From contig NZ_AP022591.1 of assembly GCF_010731795.1 (NCBI RefSeq), positions 1,984,001 through 2,048,000 on the forward strand: 64,000 bases of DNA. The letters run 5' to 3'. Within the stretch, counting starts at the first letter, position 1; every line of letters begins with the position of its first letter. The translations under genes were made by a program, and so were the position numbers. Shown one piece after another: positions 7,483 through 18,600 of the stretch. The DNA is from Mycolicibacterium celeriflavum (GTDB taxonomy: Bacteria > Actinomycetota > Actinomycetes > Mycobacteriales > Mycobacteriaceae). The notes beneath the pieces are model-generated. The model did no database searches. It was not told the DNA's origin and saw only the letters and a list, made by a program, of their open reading frames with translations.

Positions 7483-9621
7483 TTACGACGATTGGCGTCC
7501 CTTGACCATGGCGAGCACATCGGCGCCGTACTGCTCGAGCTTGCGGGCGCCGATGCCCGGAATGGCGACCAGCGCGGCATCGTCGGCCGGCAGCATCTCG
7601 GCGATCGCGATCAGCGTGTTATCGGTGAATACCACGTAGGCGGGCACGCTCATTTCCTTGGAGGTGCGCAGCCGCCAGTCCTTGAGTTCGGTGAGCAGTT
7701 GCTCGTCGACGTCGGACGGGCAACTTTCGCAGCGGCGCAACATGATCGCGGGCGGTGCGGTCAACACGCTGTTGCATATGCGGCAGCGCGGGGTGGCGCC
7801 GCGCGCACGCCGCGGCTTCGTCGGGGCGTCCCCGCCATGTGACGACTGCGGTGCGATGCCGTTGAGGAAGCGGGACGGCTTGCGGCTCTGCCGTCCACCG
7901 GGCGTTCGGGCCAGCGCCCAACTGAGCGCCAAATGCACTCTCGCCCTGGTGATTCCGACGTAGAGGAGCCGACGCTCCTCTTCCACCGCTTCGCTGTCCG
8001 GGCCATGCGCGAGGGCGTGGGAGATCGGCAGCGTGCCATCAGCGAGGCCGACCAGGAACACGGCGTCCCACTCGAGGCCTTTGGCCGCATGCAGCGACGC
8101 GAGCGTGACGCCCTGCACGGTGGGAGGATGCCGGGCGTCGGCGCGCTGCCGCAGTTCGACGAGCAGAGCAGGCAGGTCCAGTGACGGGCGCAGCGCCACT
8201 TCCTCGGCGACGAGTTCGGCCAGCGCGGTCAGCGCCTCCCACCGCTCGCGCGCCCTGGTGCCTGCGGGGGGTTCGGCGGTCAGCCCCAGCGGCTCCAACA
8301 CGACGCGCACCGCCTCGGGCAGTCCCTCGGCGTCGTCGGTGTCCACACCGCGTTCGGCAGCCCGTTGCAACGCCACCAGCGCCTGTCGGATCTCCTGACG
8401 GCTGAAGAACCCTTCGCCGCCGCGGACCTGAAACGGCACACCGGCTTCGGTGAGCGCTTCCTCGTAGACCTCCGACTGCGCGTTGATCCGGTACAGCACC
8501 GCGATCTCGGCCGGTTCGGTGCCGGATTCGAGCAGCCGTTTGACCTGTTTGGCCACCGCGTTGGCCTCGGCGACCTCGTCGGGGTACTCGGCGAACGTCG
8601 GCGCCGGGCCGGGGTCTCGCTGCCCGACCAGATGCAGCCTGCTGCCCGCCATCCGGCCGCGCGCGGCGGCGATGACTCGGTTGGCCAGCGACACCACCTG
8701 CGGCGTGGACCGGTAGTCGCGTTCGAGGCGGACCACCGCCGCATCGGGGAAGCGCCGGGAGAAGTCCAGAAGATAGCGGGGGGTCGCGCCGGTGAACGAG
8801 TAGATGGTCTGGTTGGCGTCGCCGACGACGGTCAGGTCGTCGCGCTCACCGAGCCAGGCGTCGAGCACCCGCTGCTGCAGGGGCGTGACGTCCTGGTACT
8901 CGTCGACGACGAAACAGCGGTAGCGGTCGCGGAACTCCTGCGCCACGGCGGCGTCGTTCTCGATCGCCGCGGCGGTGTGCAGCAGGAGGTCGTCGAAGTC
9001 CAGCAGGGTCGTGCCGTCGCGACGGGCCTTCAGCGCCTCATAGCCGGTGTAGACGGCCGCAACTTTCGCCGCATCGAACGGGATGTCGCGGCCGGCCTGC
9101 GCGACCGCGGCCGGATACGCCTCGGGGCTGATCAACGACGCCTTCGCCCACTCGATCTCGCTCGCGAGGTCACGCACGTCGTCGGTGCCCGTCGACAGAC
9201 CGACCCGGTTAGCGGCCTGCGCCACCACCGCGAACTTGGTGTCGAGCAGTTCCCAGATCGTGTTGCCGACGACGCGGGGCCAGAAATAGGACAGCTGGCG
9301 GCGGGCGGCGGCGTGAAACGTCATCGCCTGCACCGAACCGGTGCCCACCCCGCCGGAAGCGGCGTCGAGCGCCCTCAGGCGAGCGCGCATCTCCCCGGCC
9401 GCGCGCGAGGTGAACGTCACCGCGAGCACCTGGCCGGGTGCGACGTGCCCGCCCGCGACGAGGTGGGCGATGCGGCGGGTGATGGTGCGCGTCTTGCCGG
9501 TACCGGCACCGGCCAGCACGCACACCGGTCCGCGGGCGGCAAGCACGGCCTCGCGCTGCTCGTCGTCGAGGTCGTCAATCGGGCTCGTGCCACTGTGCAC
9601 CGAAGCGGCCTCTACCGACAT
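7483..9621 (-). CDS. uvrD2: ATP-dependent DNA helicase UvrD2 (SF1, HRDC domain)
   Basis: A 712-residue 3'-5' superfamily 1 helicase involved in DNA repair and, in M. tuberculosis, essential. Walker A is GAGTGKT (about residues 38-44), motif [10 protein letters not shown], motif [16 protein letters not shown], motif [17 protein letters not shown] and motif [11 protein letters not shown] four-cysteine metal site (CRICNS...RRCESC) connects to a C-terminal HRDC domain containing [13 protein letters not shown], which matches mycobacterial UvrD2 rather than UvrD1. The start is uncertain: ATG codons at 9651, 9630 and 9621 are all in frame. I chose 9621 because the core homology begins shortly after it. 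It is divergent from the mycoredoxin gene. Confidence 0.93.
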   Translation of the reverse strand: MSVEAASVHSGTSPIDDLDDEQREAVLAARGPVCVLAGAGTGKTRTITRRIAHLVAGGHVAPGQVLAVTFTSRAAGEMRARLRALDAASGGVGTGSVQAMTFHAAARRQLSYFWPRVVGNTIWELLDTKFAVVAQAANRVGLSTGTDDVRDLASEIEWAKASLISPEAYPAAVAQAGRDIPFDAAKVAAVYTGYEALKARRDGTTLLDFDDLLLHTAAAIENDAAVAQEFRDRYRCFVVDEYQDVTPLQQRVLDAWLGERDDLTVVGDANQTIYSFTGATPRYLLDFSRRFPDAAVVRLERDYRSTPQVVSLANRVIAAARGRMAGSRLHLVGQRDPGPAPTFAEYPDEVAEANAVAKQVKRLLESGTEPAEIAVLYRINAQSEVYEEALTEAGVPFQVRGGEGFFSRQEIRQALVALQRAAERGVDTDDAEGLPEAVRVVLEPLGLTAEPPAGTRARERWEALTALAELVAEEVALRPSLDLPALLVELRQRADARHPPTVQGVTLASLHAAKGLEWDAVFLVGLADGTLPISHALAHGPDSEAVEEERRLLYVGITRARVHLALSWALARTPGGRQSRKPSRFLNGIAPQSSHGGDAPTKPRRARGATPRCRICNSVLTAPPAIMLRRCESCPSDVDEQLLTELKDWRLRTSKEMSVPAYVVFTDNTLIAIAEMLPADDAALVAIPGIGARKLEQYGADVLAMVKGRQSS

Positions 9622-9704
9622 GCGGTCCATCTTGGCAGGGGCCGGTGACAAATGGCCGGTACGCCGTCGGGCATGTTCGCTCCATCGGTTACGTTGAACG
9701 CGTT

Positions 9705-9956
9705 ATGAGCGCAGCACAGACTCCCGTGATCATGTACACCACCACCTGGTGTGGCTACTGCGTGCGCCTGAAGAAGGCGCTGCAGGCGGAGGGCATCGCG
9801 TTCACCGAGGTCGACATCGAGAACGATCCCGCGGCTGCGGAGTTCGTGGCCTCCGCCAACGGCGGCAACCAGACCGTGCCGACGCTGAAGCTTCCCGACG
9901 GTTCGACGTTGACGAACCCGACCGCGCGCGACGTCAAGGCCAAGCTGGCGGGTTAG
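9705..9956 (+). CDS. mrx1: Mycoredoxin 1
   Basis: An 83-residue glutaredoxin-fold protein that reduces mycothiol-mixed disulfides using mycothiol as the electron source. The active-site motif is TTWCGYC (Cys16 and Cys19), followed by the cis-proline segment QTVPTLKLPDGS and the C-terminal helix. The ATG at 9705 gives the standard length for mycoredoxins. It lies between divergent uvrD2 and convergent nudC, as Rv3198A does in M. tuberculosis. SigH, the thiol-stress sigma factor, is also encoded in this window, but I see no clear SigH promoter here. Confidence 0.93.
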   Translation: MSAAQTPVIMYTTTWCGYCVRLKKALQAEGIAFTEVDIENDPAAAEFVASANGGNQTVPTLKLPDGSTLTNPTARDVKAKLAG

Positions 9957-9963
9957 TTCGCCC

Positions 9964-10893
9964 TCAGCCCTGCGCGACCCAGGATTCGATGATCTCGCGC
10001 GCGATCGAGATCGACCCCGGAAGCAGCAGCCGCGACGTGGAGTCGCTGCTCCAGTCGCCGTGCTCCAGCGCGTCGCGGATCTCGGCGCGGGTGAACCAGG
10101 CCGCCTCGGCGATCTCGCCGTCGTTGAACGAGAACTCCTGCTCGGGATCGCCGATCGCGTGAAAGCCGACCATCAGCGACCGCGGGAACGGCCATGGCTG
10201 GCTGCCGAGGTAGGTCACGTCGGTGACCGTGAGCCCGATCTCCTCGGCGATCTCGCGGACGACGCAGCTCTCGAACGACTCACCGGCCTCGACAAAGCCC
10301 GCGAGTATCGAGAACAGCCGCTCCGGCCACACCGTCTGGCGGGCCAGCACTGCGCGGTCGTGTCCGTCGTGCACCAGGCAGATGACCGCGGGATCGATGC
10401 GCGGAAACTCCTCGTGGCCGTTGACCGGGTTGACCCGCGCCCAACCGCCCTTGACGGCCTTGGTCGGCGACCCGTCCACCGCGCTGAAGCGCGCGCTGTC
10501 ATGCCAGTTGAGCAGCGCGGTCGCGGTCGCGACGAGTTGCGCGCTGACATCGTCGAACACCTGGCCGGCCCGGCGCAGGTCGAGCACCTCGGTTTCGGTG
10601 TGCGGGTCTTCCGGCCCTTCGAGCGCACCGCGGATCGCCCACACATGGCGGCCGTCGTTGAGCCGGCCGAGGAACACCGCGTTCTCCGGCGGGCGATCGC
10701 CCAGCTTGGCGGCGTCGCCGAGCACGACCCGGCCGTCGGCGAGCAACACCTGGTTGCGGCGGTCGACGCGCAGCACCAGCGCGTCGGGCCACCCGGCCAG
10801 CGCCGCGTCGACGTCGGTGCGCAGGGCGTCGGCGCGGTCGGCACCGACGCGGGACAGCAGGGGGACGTTACGAAGCCGGAACGGCGCCATCAT
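9964..10893 (-). CDS. nudC: NAD(+) diphosphatase NudC
   Basis: A 309-residue Nudix hydrolase that cleaves NADH/NAD to NMN(H) and AMP. The Nudix box GFVEAGESFESCVVREIAEE contains the GX5EX7REUXEEXGU pattern, and the NADH-type specificity motif SQPWPFPRSLM follows about 17 residues later. The N-terminal NUDIX-like domain is present. The zinc-ribbon position before the Nudix domain (FSAVDGSP...VNPVNGHEEFPRIDP) has none of the four cysteines of the E. coli enzyme. Its ATG overlaps the stop of the upstream potassium channel gene by 4 bases, so the two are translationally coupled. Confidence 0.92.
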   Translation of the reverse strand: MMAPFRLRNVPLLSRVGADRADALRTDVDAALAGWPDALVLRVDRRNQVLLADGRVVLGDAAKLGDRPPENAVFLGRLNDGRHVWAIRGALEGPEDPHTETEVLDLRRAGQVFDDVSAQLVATATALLNWHDSARFSAVDGSPTKAVKGGWARVNPVNGHEEFPRIDPAVICLVHDGHDRAVLARQTVWPERLFSILAGFVEAGESFESCVVREIAEEIGLTVTDVTYLGSQPWPFPRSLMVGFHAIGDPEQEFSFNDGEIAEAAWFTRAEIRDALEHGDWSSDSTSRLLLPGSISIAREIIESWVAQG

Positions 10894-11966
10894 TCGGAGT
10901 CCGCGCTCCGGATGTAGAGCAGCCGGTCGCCGGCTTCGACCGTGTCCACCTCCGGTGAGTCGACGCGCAGCAGCTGTCCGTCGCGCACCACGCCGAGCAC
11001 GATGTCATGAAGGTGGCGCGGAGATCCGCCCGCCTCTTTGGGCGTCACTTCCCGTTCGGCGATCGCAAAGCCGGCATCCGGTGTCAACAGATCCTCCATG
11101 ATCTGCACGACGCTGGGCGTCTGGGTGGCGATACCGAGCAGCCGGCCGGCGGTCTCCGAGGACACCACAGTGGAATCGGCACCCGACTGCCGCAGCAGAT
11201 GCTGATTGTCGGATTCGCGGGCGGCGGCGATGATCTTGGCGTTCGGCGCCAGTTCCCGCGCCGTCAACGTGACCAGCACGGCGCTGGCGTCGTCGTCGGT
11301 GGCCACGATGATCGATTTCGCGTGCTGGGCGCTGGCCAGCCGCAGGATGTCGGCTTTGGTGGCGTCGCCGTGAACGGTGACCAGCCCGGCACCGCGGGCC
11401 CGCTCGAGCACCGCTGCGTTCTCGTCGACGACGACGATGTCGGCGGGGGCGACCTCGTCGCCGACCATCGCGGCGACCGCCGTCCTGCCCTTGGTGCCGT
11501 AGCCGATGACGACGGTGTGGTTGCGCACTCTGCTCCTCCATCGCTGGATCTTCAATGCCGCGCGCGACTGGCTGGTCAGCGTCTCCACTGTGGTGCCGAT
11601 CAGCACGATCAGGAACGCCACCCGCAGCGGCGTTATCACCAGCACGTTGATCAACCGGGCTTCGGGCGTGAACGGGGTGATGTCGCCGTAGCCGGTGGTC
11701 GACAGCGACACCGTCGCGTAGTACAGGCAGTCCAGCAGCGACAGGGTGTTGTCCTGCACGTCGCGGTAGCCGTCGCGGTCCAGATAGACGATGAGAACCG
11801 CCGCGAACAGCGCCGCCGTCGCATAGATGACCCGCCGGATGATCCGCTGAGTGGGGCTGACGAACGGCTCGGGAATTCGCAGGATGTCGACGAGCCGCGA
11901 GTCCGGCTGTGAGGTCAGGTCCTGCTCGATCGCGGCGAGCCGGCGCCGCAGCCTACCTTTTGCCAC
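10890..11966 (-). CDS. Potassium channel with RCK/TrkA domains (Rv3200c homologue)
   Basis: A 358-residue inner-membrane channel. The first membrane helix is near residues 44-60; a pore loop bears the K+ selectivity filter TTGYGD (about residues 90-95), and the second helix spans roughly 105-125. The cytoplasmic part has a TrkA-N/RCK Rossmann domain beginning VVIGYGTKGRTAVAAM (G-x-G-x-x-G nucleotide site) with the acidic strand end VVVDEN, then a TrkA-C domain ending GDRLLYIRSADSE. This two-helix plus RCK layout is that of ligand-gated bacterial K+ channels. It is transcribed with nudC and divergent from a small membrane protein gene. Confidence 0.92.
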   Translation of the reverse strand: MAKGRLRRRLAAIEQDLTSQPDSRLVDILRIPEPFVSPTQRIIRRVIYATAALFAAVLIVYLDRDGYRDVQDNTLSLLDCLYYATVSLSTTGYGDITPFTPEARLINVLVITPLRVAFLIVLIGTTVETLTSQSRAALKIQRWRSRVRNHTVVIGYGTKGRTAVAAMVGDEVAPADIVVVDENAAVLERARGAGLVTVHGDATKADILRLASAQHAKSIIVATDDDASAVLVTLTARELAPNAKIIAAARESDNQHLLRQSGADSTVVSSETAGRLLGIATQTPSVVQIMEDLLTPDAGFAIAEREVTPKEAGGSPRHLHDIVLGVVRDGQLLRVDSPEVDTVEAGDRLLYIRSADSE

Positions 11967-12014
11967 GAGGACCCGTTACCGGTCCCGCAGGGGTGTGCAC
12001 GCCACAATGTAATC

Positions 12015-12410
12015 ATGACCTCTCCCCTGCCCGAACTGCAGCAACCGCCCGCCCCTTCGCGCGCCTACCGAATGGGGGCCGGCCTGCTCGGCATGGGGAC
12101 GTTGCATTTTGTCGCGCCGAAGCCGTTCGACACGATCATTCCCGCCGAGTTGCCCGGCAGCCCGCGCTTCTACACGTATGCGTCGGGCCTCGCCGAACTC
12201 GGTGTGGGCGGCATGCTGCTCGCGCCGAAGACCCGACGCGTCGGCGCGCTCGCCGCGGTGGCACTGTTCCTCGCGGTGTTCCCGGCCAACGTCAACATGG
12301 TCCGGCTCTGGAAAGACAAGCCGCTGCCGATGCGGCTGGGCGCGATCGCCCGTCTGCCGCTGCAGATTCCGATGATCCTCGAGGCTGTGAAGGTATACCG
12401 GGAGTCCTAG
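12015..12410 (+). CDS. Small DoxX-like membrane protein
   Basis: A 131-residue protein with a Pro-rich N-terminus and about three or four hydrophobic segments (GAGLLGMGTLHFV, YASGLAELGVGGMLL, GALAAVALFLAVFPANVNMV, LPLQIPMILEAV). The FPANVNM motif and overall size resemble DoxX-like small membrane proteins of unknown function. The start is 48 bases from the divergent potassium channel gene. Its TAG stop overlaps the TAG of convergent adnB through the shared palindrome CTAG at 12407-12410, so the two genes have no spacer. Confidence 0.7.
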   Translation: MTSPLPELQQPPAPSRAYRMGAGLLGMGTLHFVAPKPFDTIIPAELPGSPRFYTYASGLAELGVGGMLLAPKTRRVGALAAVALFLAVFPANVNMVRLWKDKPLPMRLGAIARLPLQIPMILEAVKVYRES

Positions 12411-15400
12411 GCCGCCTCCAGCAGTCCCGTGAGTTCCTCGACGCCGGGCAGTGGATCGGGGACGACAGTCGTGCCGCTGCGGACATAGTGGAACGCGGCC
12501 CGCACCGATTCGACCGCGCAGCCGCGCAGCGCCGCCCACGCCAGCCGGTACACCGCCAACTGAACCGCGTTGTGCCGCTGAGCTTCCGGTGTGCCCGGCG
12601 GCTGTCCGGTCTTCCAGTCCACCACGGTGACGCCGCCGTCGTCGTCGGCGAAGACCGCGTCGATACGGCCGCGCACCACCCTGCCCCCGATCACCATGTC
12701 GAACGGGACCTCCACATCGATCGGGGTGCGGGCGGCCCATGGCGAAACCGCGAACGCCGCCTGCAGTTCGGCCAGTTCATCGGCAACAGCGGCGTCGTGG
12801 TCGACCGCGCCCGGCAGATCGTCGAGGTCGAACAACCGCTCGGCGTGGTAGAAGCGCTGCACCCAGTCGTGAAACGCCGTGCCCAGCAAGGCATGCGGAT
12901 CGGGACGGGTCGGCAGCCTACGGCGCAGCCGCTGCCCGACCGCCTCGGGATCCCTGCCGAGTTCCACCAGCGTGCTGACCGACACCTGAAGGGGCAGTGG
13001 CGGCGCCGGTGTGTCGGTCACCCGGTCGCGTTCGGCGATGAGCGCGTCGACGTCGGCCACCCAGCCTTCATAGTCGACGGGCTGCTCATCACATCCGCCG
13101 GCCATCGCCTCGGCCACCAGCGCGGCACCCCGCTCGACGTCGACGCGGCGCGATCCGGCCGGGTCGGCAGGCCACACGGCTTCAATCACCTCGTCGCGCA
13201 ACGGATTCGGTTCACCGTCGGCGGGAGTGGGCGCCCAATGTTCGATGACGCCGCACGGTTCGCCCGTGGCGGCGGACCGGTCGATGACGTCCTTGAGCTC
13301 ACACAGGAATTCCGACGGTCCGCGGGCCTTGCCCTCGGCCGCCCCCCAGTGATGACCCGAGAGCAGCAGCGTGTCTTCGGCGCGGGTGAGCGCCACATAG
13401 AGCAATCGACGCTCCTCGTCGATGCGGCGCTGCTCGAGGCTCTTCTTGTGGTCGGCGATCGCATCGGAGAGCCGCTTGCGGTCGTTGACGTCGGCGGTGT
13501 CGAGAACTGGGACGCCGTGCTCGGACGTCGTGGCCCGGTCGCCACGCAGCAGCGGCGGCAAATCGCCGGCGTCGGTGAGCCAGGTGCGAGCGGCGCCGGT
13601 GGACGGGAAGACCCGGCCGCTCAGGTGCGGAACGGCCACCACCTGCCATTCGAGTCCCTTCGCCGCGTGGATGGTCAGGATCTGCACCCGGTCGGTCGCG
13701 ACGGACGCCTCGGCGGGGGCGAGGCCGTTCTCCACCTGTTCGGCGGCGTCGAGATAGGCCAGAAACCCGGTGACGCCGGCCCCGGGACGACTCGCGAAGT
13801 CCGCGACCACGTCGGCGAACGCGTCGAGATGTTCGGTACCCGTCCAGCCCGCCGAGACCGGACGGCGCGCGCGCACCTCGGTGTCGACGCCGAGAACCCG
13901 ACGCACCTCGGCGACGAGTTCGGGCAGCGGGTTCGACAGGTGCGCGCGCAACGCGGTCAGCTCGCGACCCAACGCCACGATCCGGGCATAGCCCGTCGGC
14001 GAATATGCCTCGGGCGCACCGGGGTCGGTGACGGCTTCGGCCAGGCAGGCGGCATCGGCGTCGGGGCCGGCTTGCACGGCGATCCGCTCCGCGGCGTCCG
14101 CAGTCGCCACGCCGCCGGTGTCGTCGAGGTGCACCGCCCGCCGCCACAGTGCGGTGATGTCGCGTCCGCCCAGCCGCCACCGCGGCCCGGTGAGCACGCG
14201 CATGGCCGCGCTGCCGGCTGTGGGGTCGGCGATCAGCCGCAGCATCGCGACCACGTCGGCCACCTCCGGCACACCGAGCAGACCAGCCAGCCCGACGACT
14301 TCGACGGGCACACCGCGTGCGGTGAGCGCGTCGGCCATCGGCGAGGCGTCGGCGTTACGCCGCACCAGCACAGCGGTCGTCGGCGCCGGCACGCCGCGCC
14401 CGCGCGCCCCGTCGTAGAGAGCGGCGATGTGGTCGGCGACCCACTCACGTTCGGCCACAACGTTGTTCAACAATGCGCACCGGATGGTTCCCGGATCGGC
14501 GTCGGGCCGCGGCCGCAGTGAGCGCACCGCCACCGAACGGCGCCGCGCCTGCGCGGATACCGCGTTCGCCAGGTAGAGCGCGCGAGGCGGATTGCGCCAG
14601 CTGGTGCGCAGCTCCAGCGTGGGCGCCGGTGTGCCGTCCGAGCGGGGGAAGTCGGTGGTGAAGCGCGGCAGATTGGTGGCCGATGCGCCGCGCCAGCCGT
14701 AGATCGACTGGATGGGGTCGCCGACGGCGGTCAGCGCGAGGTCGTCGTCCACGCCGCCACCGAACAACGACGACAGGGCGACCCGCTGCGCATGGCCGGT
14801 GTCTTGGTACTCGTCAAGCAGCACCACCCGGTACCGGCTGCGCAGTTGTTCGCCGACGCGCGGGAACTGCTCGGCCAGTCGGGCCGCCGAAGCCATCTGG
14901 ATGCCGAAGTCCATCACCTTCTCGGCACGCATCCGGCGGTGCAGCTCGTCGATCAGCGGCACCAGTTCGGTGCGCTCGGTCTGGGTGGCCAGCAGCCGCA
15001 GCAGCCACTGGCTCGGGCCGCGGTCGCGTTGGTACGGCCCGGCGGGCAGCGTGTGCACCAGCCGCTCGAGTTCGACGTGGGTATCGCGCAGCTGGTCGGT
15101 GTCGACGAGGTGCTCGGCGAGCTGACCCGCCAGCCGCAGCACCATGGAGGTGACCGCCGCCGGTGTCTTCTCGGTGTCCAGCTCGGGGTGCTCGCACACG
15201 ACACGGAAAGCCAACTGCCACAGTTCGGTTTCGCTCAGCAACCGGGTATCCGGCTCGACGGGCAGCAGCAGCCCGTGCTCACGCAGCAGGTCCCCCGCGA
15301 ACGCGTGGTAGGTGCTGATGGTGGGCGGTTCGTCGGCGTCACCCGCTGGGTAAAAGGTGCCCGTTCCCGACAGGCGCGCCAGGCGGGTGCGGACCCGGCG

Positions 15401-15640
15401 CAGCAGTTGTCCGGCGGCCTTGCGGGTGAAGGTCAGCCCGAGTACCTCGCCGGGGCGGGCGTAGCCGTTGGCGACCAGCCACACCACCCGTGCGGCCATG
15501 GTCTCGGTCTTGCCCGCACCGGCGCCCGCGATGACCACCAGAGGTCCAGGTGGTGCGGCGATCACCGCGGCCTGCTCGTCGGTCGGCGCGAACATGCCCA
15601 GCGCCGCGGCGAGTTCGGACGGACTGTAGCGCGCGGTCAT
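12407..15640 (-). CDS. adnB: AdnB subunit of the AdnAB helicase-nuclease
   Basis: A 1077-residue subunit of the heterodimeric AdnAB motor-nuclease, which resects double-strand breaks in mycobacteria. The N-terminal UvrD-type motor has Walker A GAGAGKT (about residues 39-45), motif II VVLLDEYQDTGHAQR, motif III GDPIQSIYGWRGA and motif [16 protein letters not shown]. The C-terminal RecB-type nuclease shows GTAFHDWVQ, GRIDAV and VVDWKTGQPP with a downstream AVQLAVYRLAW. All acidic and lysine residues of the nuclease site are present. The ATG at 15640 overlaps the adnA stop by 4 bases. M. tuberculosis Rv3201c corresponds. Confidence 0.93.
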   Translation of the reverse strand: MTARYSPSELAAALGMFAPTDEQAAVIAAPPGPLVVIAGAGAGKTETMAARVVWLVANGYARPGEVLGLTFTRKAAGQLLRRVRTRLARLSGTGTFYPAGDADEPPTISTYHAFAGDLLREHGLLLPVEPDTRLLSETELWQLAFRVVCEHPELDTEKTPAAVTSMVLRLAGQLAEHLVDTDQLRDTHVELERLVHTLPAGPYQRDRGPSQWLLRLLATQTERTELVPLIDELHRRMRAEKVMDFGIQMASAARLAEQFPRVGEQLRSRYRVVLLDEYQDTGHAQRVALSSLFGGGVDDDLALTAVGDPIQSIYGWRGASATNLPRFTTDFPRSDGTPAPTLELRTSWRNPPRALYLANAVSAQARRRSVAVRSLRPRPDADPGTIRCALLNNVVAEREWVADHIAALYDGARGRGVPAPTTAVLVRRNADASPMADALTARGVPVEVVGLAGLLGVPEVADVVAMLRLIADPTAGSAAMRVLTGPRWRLGGRDITALWRRAVHLDDTGGVATADAAERIAVQAGPDADAACLAEAVTDPGAPEAYSPTGYARIVALGRELTALRAHLSNPLPELVAEVRRVLGVDTEVRARRPVSAGWTGTEHLDAFADVVADFASRPGAGVTGFLAYLDAAEQVENGLAPAEASVATDRVQILTIHAAKGLEWQVVAVPHLSGRVFPSTGAARTWLTDAGDLPPLLRGDRATTSEHGVPVLDTADVNDRKRLSDAIADHKKSLEQRRIDEERRLLYVALTRAEDTLLLSGHHWGAAEGKARGPSEFLCELKDVIDRSAATGEPCGVIEHWAPTPADGEPNPLRDEVIEAVWPADPAGSRRVDVERGAALVAEAMAGGCDEQPVDYEGWVADVDALIAERDRVTDTPAPPLPLQVSVSTLVELGRDPEAVGQRLRRRLPTRPDPHALLGTAFHDWVQRFYHAERLFDLDDLPGAVDHDAAVADELAELQAAFAVSPWAARTPIDVEVPFDMVIGGRVVRGRIDAVFADDDGGVTVVDWKTGQPPGTPEAQRHNAVQLAVYRLAWAALRGCAVESVRAAFHYVRSGTTVVPDPLPGVEELTGLLEAA

Positions 15641-18600
15641 GACACACCTCCGGTGGCGGTTTGGGCGGGGCACATCGACCGCACGGGGCAGTGACTGCAT
15701 CCGTCGTTGATCCGCGCGACGAATTCCGGGCCCTGAGTGGCCGCCGCGGCCCGGCGCACGGTGTCGCGCCACTCGGTGTGCTTCTCCGCGGTCAGCGCGT
15801 CCTGCTCCCGCTGGGTGGCACCGGCGGCGCCGGTCTTGCCGAGGTAGACCAGGCGACCACCGCCCGGTGACTCACCATGACCGAGCAGACCTTTCGCGAT
15901 CGCCAGCTGATACATCGCCAGCTGCGCATGGCTCTGCGCGTCGTCCTTGGTCACCGGGCTCTTGCCCGTCTTGAGGTCGACCACCACGAGCCGGCCTTCG
16001 CTGTCGCGCTCGAGGCGGTCGACCCGACCTCGAACCCGCACGTCGGGCGCGCCGTCATCGCAGTCGACGACCACGCCGTCGACTGCGACCTCGCTGCCCA
16101 CCTCGGTGAGCTCGTCGCGGGTCTGCGCGCGCCACTGCGCGAACGTCGCCAACATCGCGCGGTGGCGGCCGAGTTCGTTGTCGGCATACCAGCGGGAGTC
16201 GAACGGCAGGCGGGGCCAGAGCTTCTCGAGAACGTTGACCATCTGGCTTTCGGTGCGCCCGGGGTCGGCGACCAGGGCATGCACCAGCGACCCGACCGCC
16301 GAGCGCACGTCGCGACCGTCGGCGCCGCCGTGGCGTTCGAGCAGCCAGCGCAGCGGGCAGTCGGTGAGCATCTGCAACGTCGACGGGGAGAGCGTCACGG
16401 TATGGTCGTCGCCACTCCACAGCGGTTCTTCGCTGGACAACGGCGTCATGGTCTGCCACTGCGCAGGGTCGGCGCCCGGCACCCCGGCCGCCGCCAGCCG
16501 AGCCAACTGTGTTGCCGCACAGGCCCGCACGTCGTCGTCGGCCGCGCCGTCGGCGGCGCACACCACCCCCCGTAACCGCCCGACCAGCGCGGCAGGCGCC
16601 AACATCCGCGGCGCGGTGACCGGTGTGGTGATGTCGGGTACAGCGTCACCCGCCTGCTCGGCGAGTTCGTGGCAGAACGCCGAGGGGAGCATCGACTCGT
16701 CACCACTGTCGCTGTCGACCGCCGTCACCAGCAGGCGACCGCGGGCACGTCCCAGCGCGGCGATGAGCAACCGGCGCTCCTCCGCCAGCAACGGCGCCCT
16801 GGTCGACACTCCCCGGTCGCCTTCCGCGGTGACACCGTCGAGCACGTCGACGAGTTCCTGGGTGGCCAGCACGCCGCCGCGGGGAATCGTGTTGGGCCAC
16901 AGCCCTTCCTGCATACCGGCGATGACGACGAACTCCCACTCACGGCCCAGCGCGGCGTGGGCGCTGAGCACCGCGACCGCCTCGACGTCGCCGCCGTGCT
17001 CACGGGCGGGCAGGCCGAGTCCCGCGACGTGGTCGATGAGCCCGCGCAGGGATGCCGCCGGGGTGCGGTTGACGTACTGCTCGGCGACGTCGAACAGGGC
17101 GGTGACGGCGTCAAGGTCCCGGTCGGCCTGCGCACCCGACGGGCCGCCGCGTTCGCTTGCGGCCAGCCAGCGCCGTTGCAGACCCGAGCGGTGCCAGGCC
17201 TGCCACAGCGTGTAGCGCGGGTCGTCCCCGTCGTCGGCGCTGCGGCGGGCCCCGACCAGCACCCTGCGCACGCGACTCAACGGACGGGCCAGGTTGTCGG
17301 GCAACCCGTCGACGCCGTGCTGCAACGCCTCGACGAGCAGGTCGCCGAAATCCCTTGGCGGCCGGGAACCATCGAACCGCCGCAACGCGCGGCGCAACTG
17401 GCGCAAGGACACCGGATCGACACGGCCGATCGGTCCGGTGATCAGCGCCGAGGCCCGCTCGACGTCCAAACCCTGCGCGGTCGCGGCGAGCACTGTGAGC
17501 AGCGCCTGCACCGCGGGCTGCTGACCCACCGGCGTCGACGACGGCATGTCGACGGGAACGCCCGCGGCCGCCAGCGTGCGGGCCACCGCGGCACCGAGGC
17601 GGGGCACGGACCGCACGATGACCGCCATCTGCGACCAGGGCACCCCGTCGACCAGGTGGGCGCGCCGCAGCGCGTCGGCGATCAGCGCCGCCTCGGCATG
17701 CGGCGAGGCGGCGATACGTACCGCGAGCGTGCCCGCCGGGCCGGGTGTTCCGGTCAGCACACGACCTTTGTCGGCACCCGGCAAGCGTCGCGCGACTCCG
17801 GTGATGGCGTCGGCGATCGCCGGTGCGCAGCGGCGGGATTCGGTCAGCACGATCGCCGCCTCGTCGCCACGCAGCAGCGCAGGATCTGCCCCGCGGTAGC
17901 CGAACACCGCCTGGTTGGGATCGCCCGCGAGCACGGTGAGTTCGGCCCCTTGGGCCAGCACGCGTACCAGCCGTGCGGCCTGCGGGTCCAGTTGCTGCGC
18001 GTCGTCGACGAGGAGCAGTTTGACGCGGGACCGCTCGCCGGCCAGCAGCTCGGCGTCGGTGCCGAACGCCTCCAGCGCCGCCCCCACCAGTTCTGCGGCG
18101 CCGAGCGCGGGGATGGTGGCTTGCGGCGCGGCCATTCCGACGGCCGAGCGCAAAAGCATGATCTGCTCGTAGGCCTGCGCGAACTGACCGGCCGCCAGCC
18201 ACTCCGGCTTGCCCGAGCGCCGTCCGATGCGTTGCAGGTCAAGGGGATCCACACCGCGTTCGGTGCAGCGCGCGAGCAGGTCACGCAGCTCGTTGGCGAA
18301 GCCGACGGTGCTCAACGCCGGCCGCAGGTGATGCGGCCACGCGATCGCCGACCGGTCGCCGTCCTCCACGTCGCCGGCGAGCAGTTCCCGCACAATGCCG
18401 TCCTGTTCGGCTGCGGTGATCAACCGCGGCGGCGGGTCGCCATTGCGCTGCGCCGCGAGTCGCAGGACCGCGAAGGCGTATGAATGCACGGTGCGCACCA
18501 GCGGTTCACGCACAGCGGTGTGCGAGCTCGCTCGCAGCAGTTCGGCGGTGATGGCAGCGCGGGCCCGCACCCCGAGGCGAGCCGAACCGGTCAGCAGTAG

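Noticed and set aside
12407..12410. Shared CTAG stop overlap as a special signal
   Set aside because: Convergent TAG stops that share CTAG occur by chance in compact genomes; no hairpin is present.
11909..14521. 870-codon open frame on the plus strand
   Set aside because: It lies antisense to adnB and adnA-side genes, has shadow-type Arg/Gly/His-rich composition and no family match; high GC makes long antisense frames common.
16669..18483. 604-codon open frame on the plus strand
   Set aside because: Antisense shadow of adnA; composition is low complexity and no start signal is visible.
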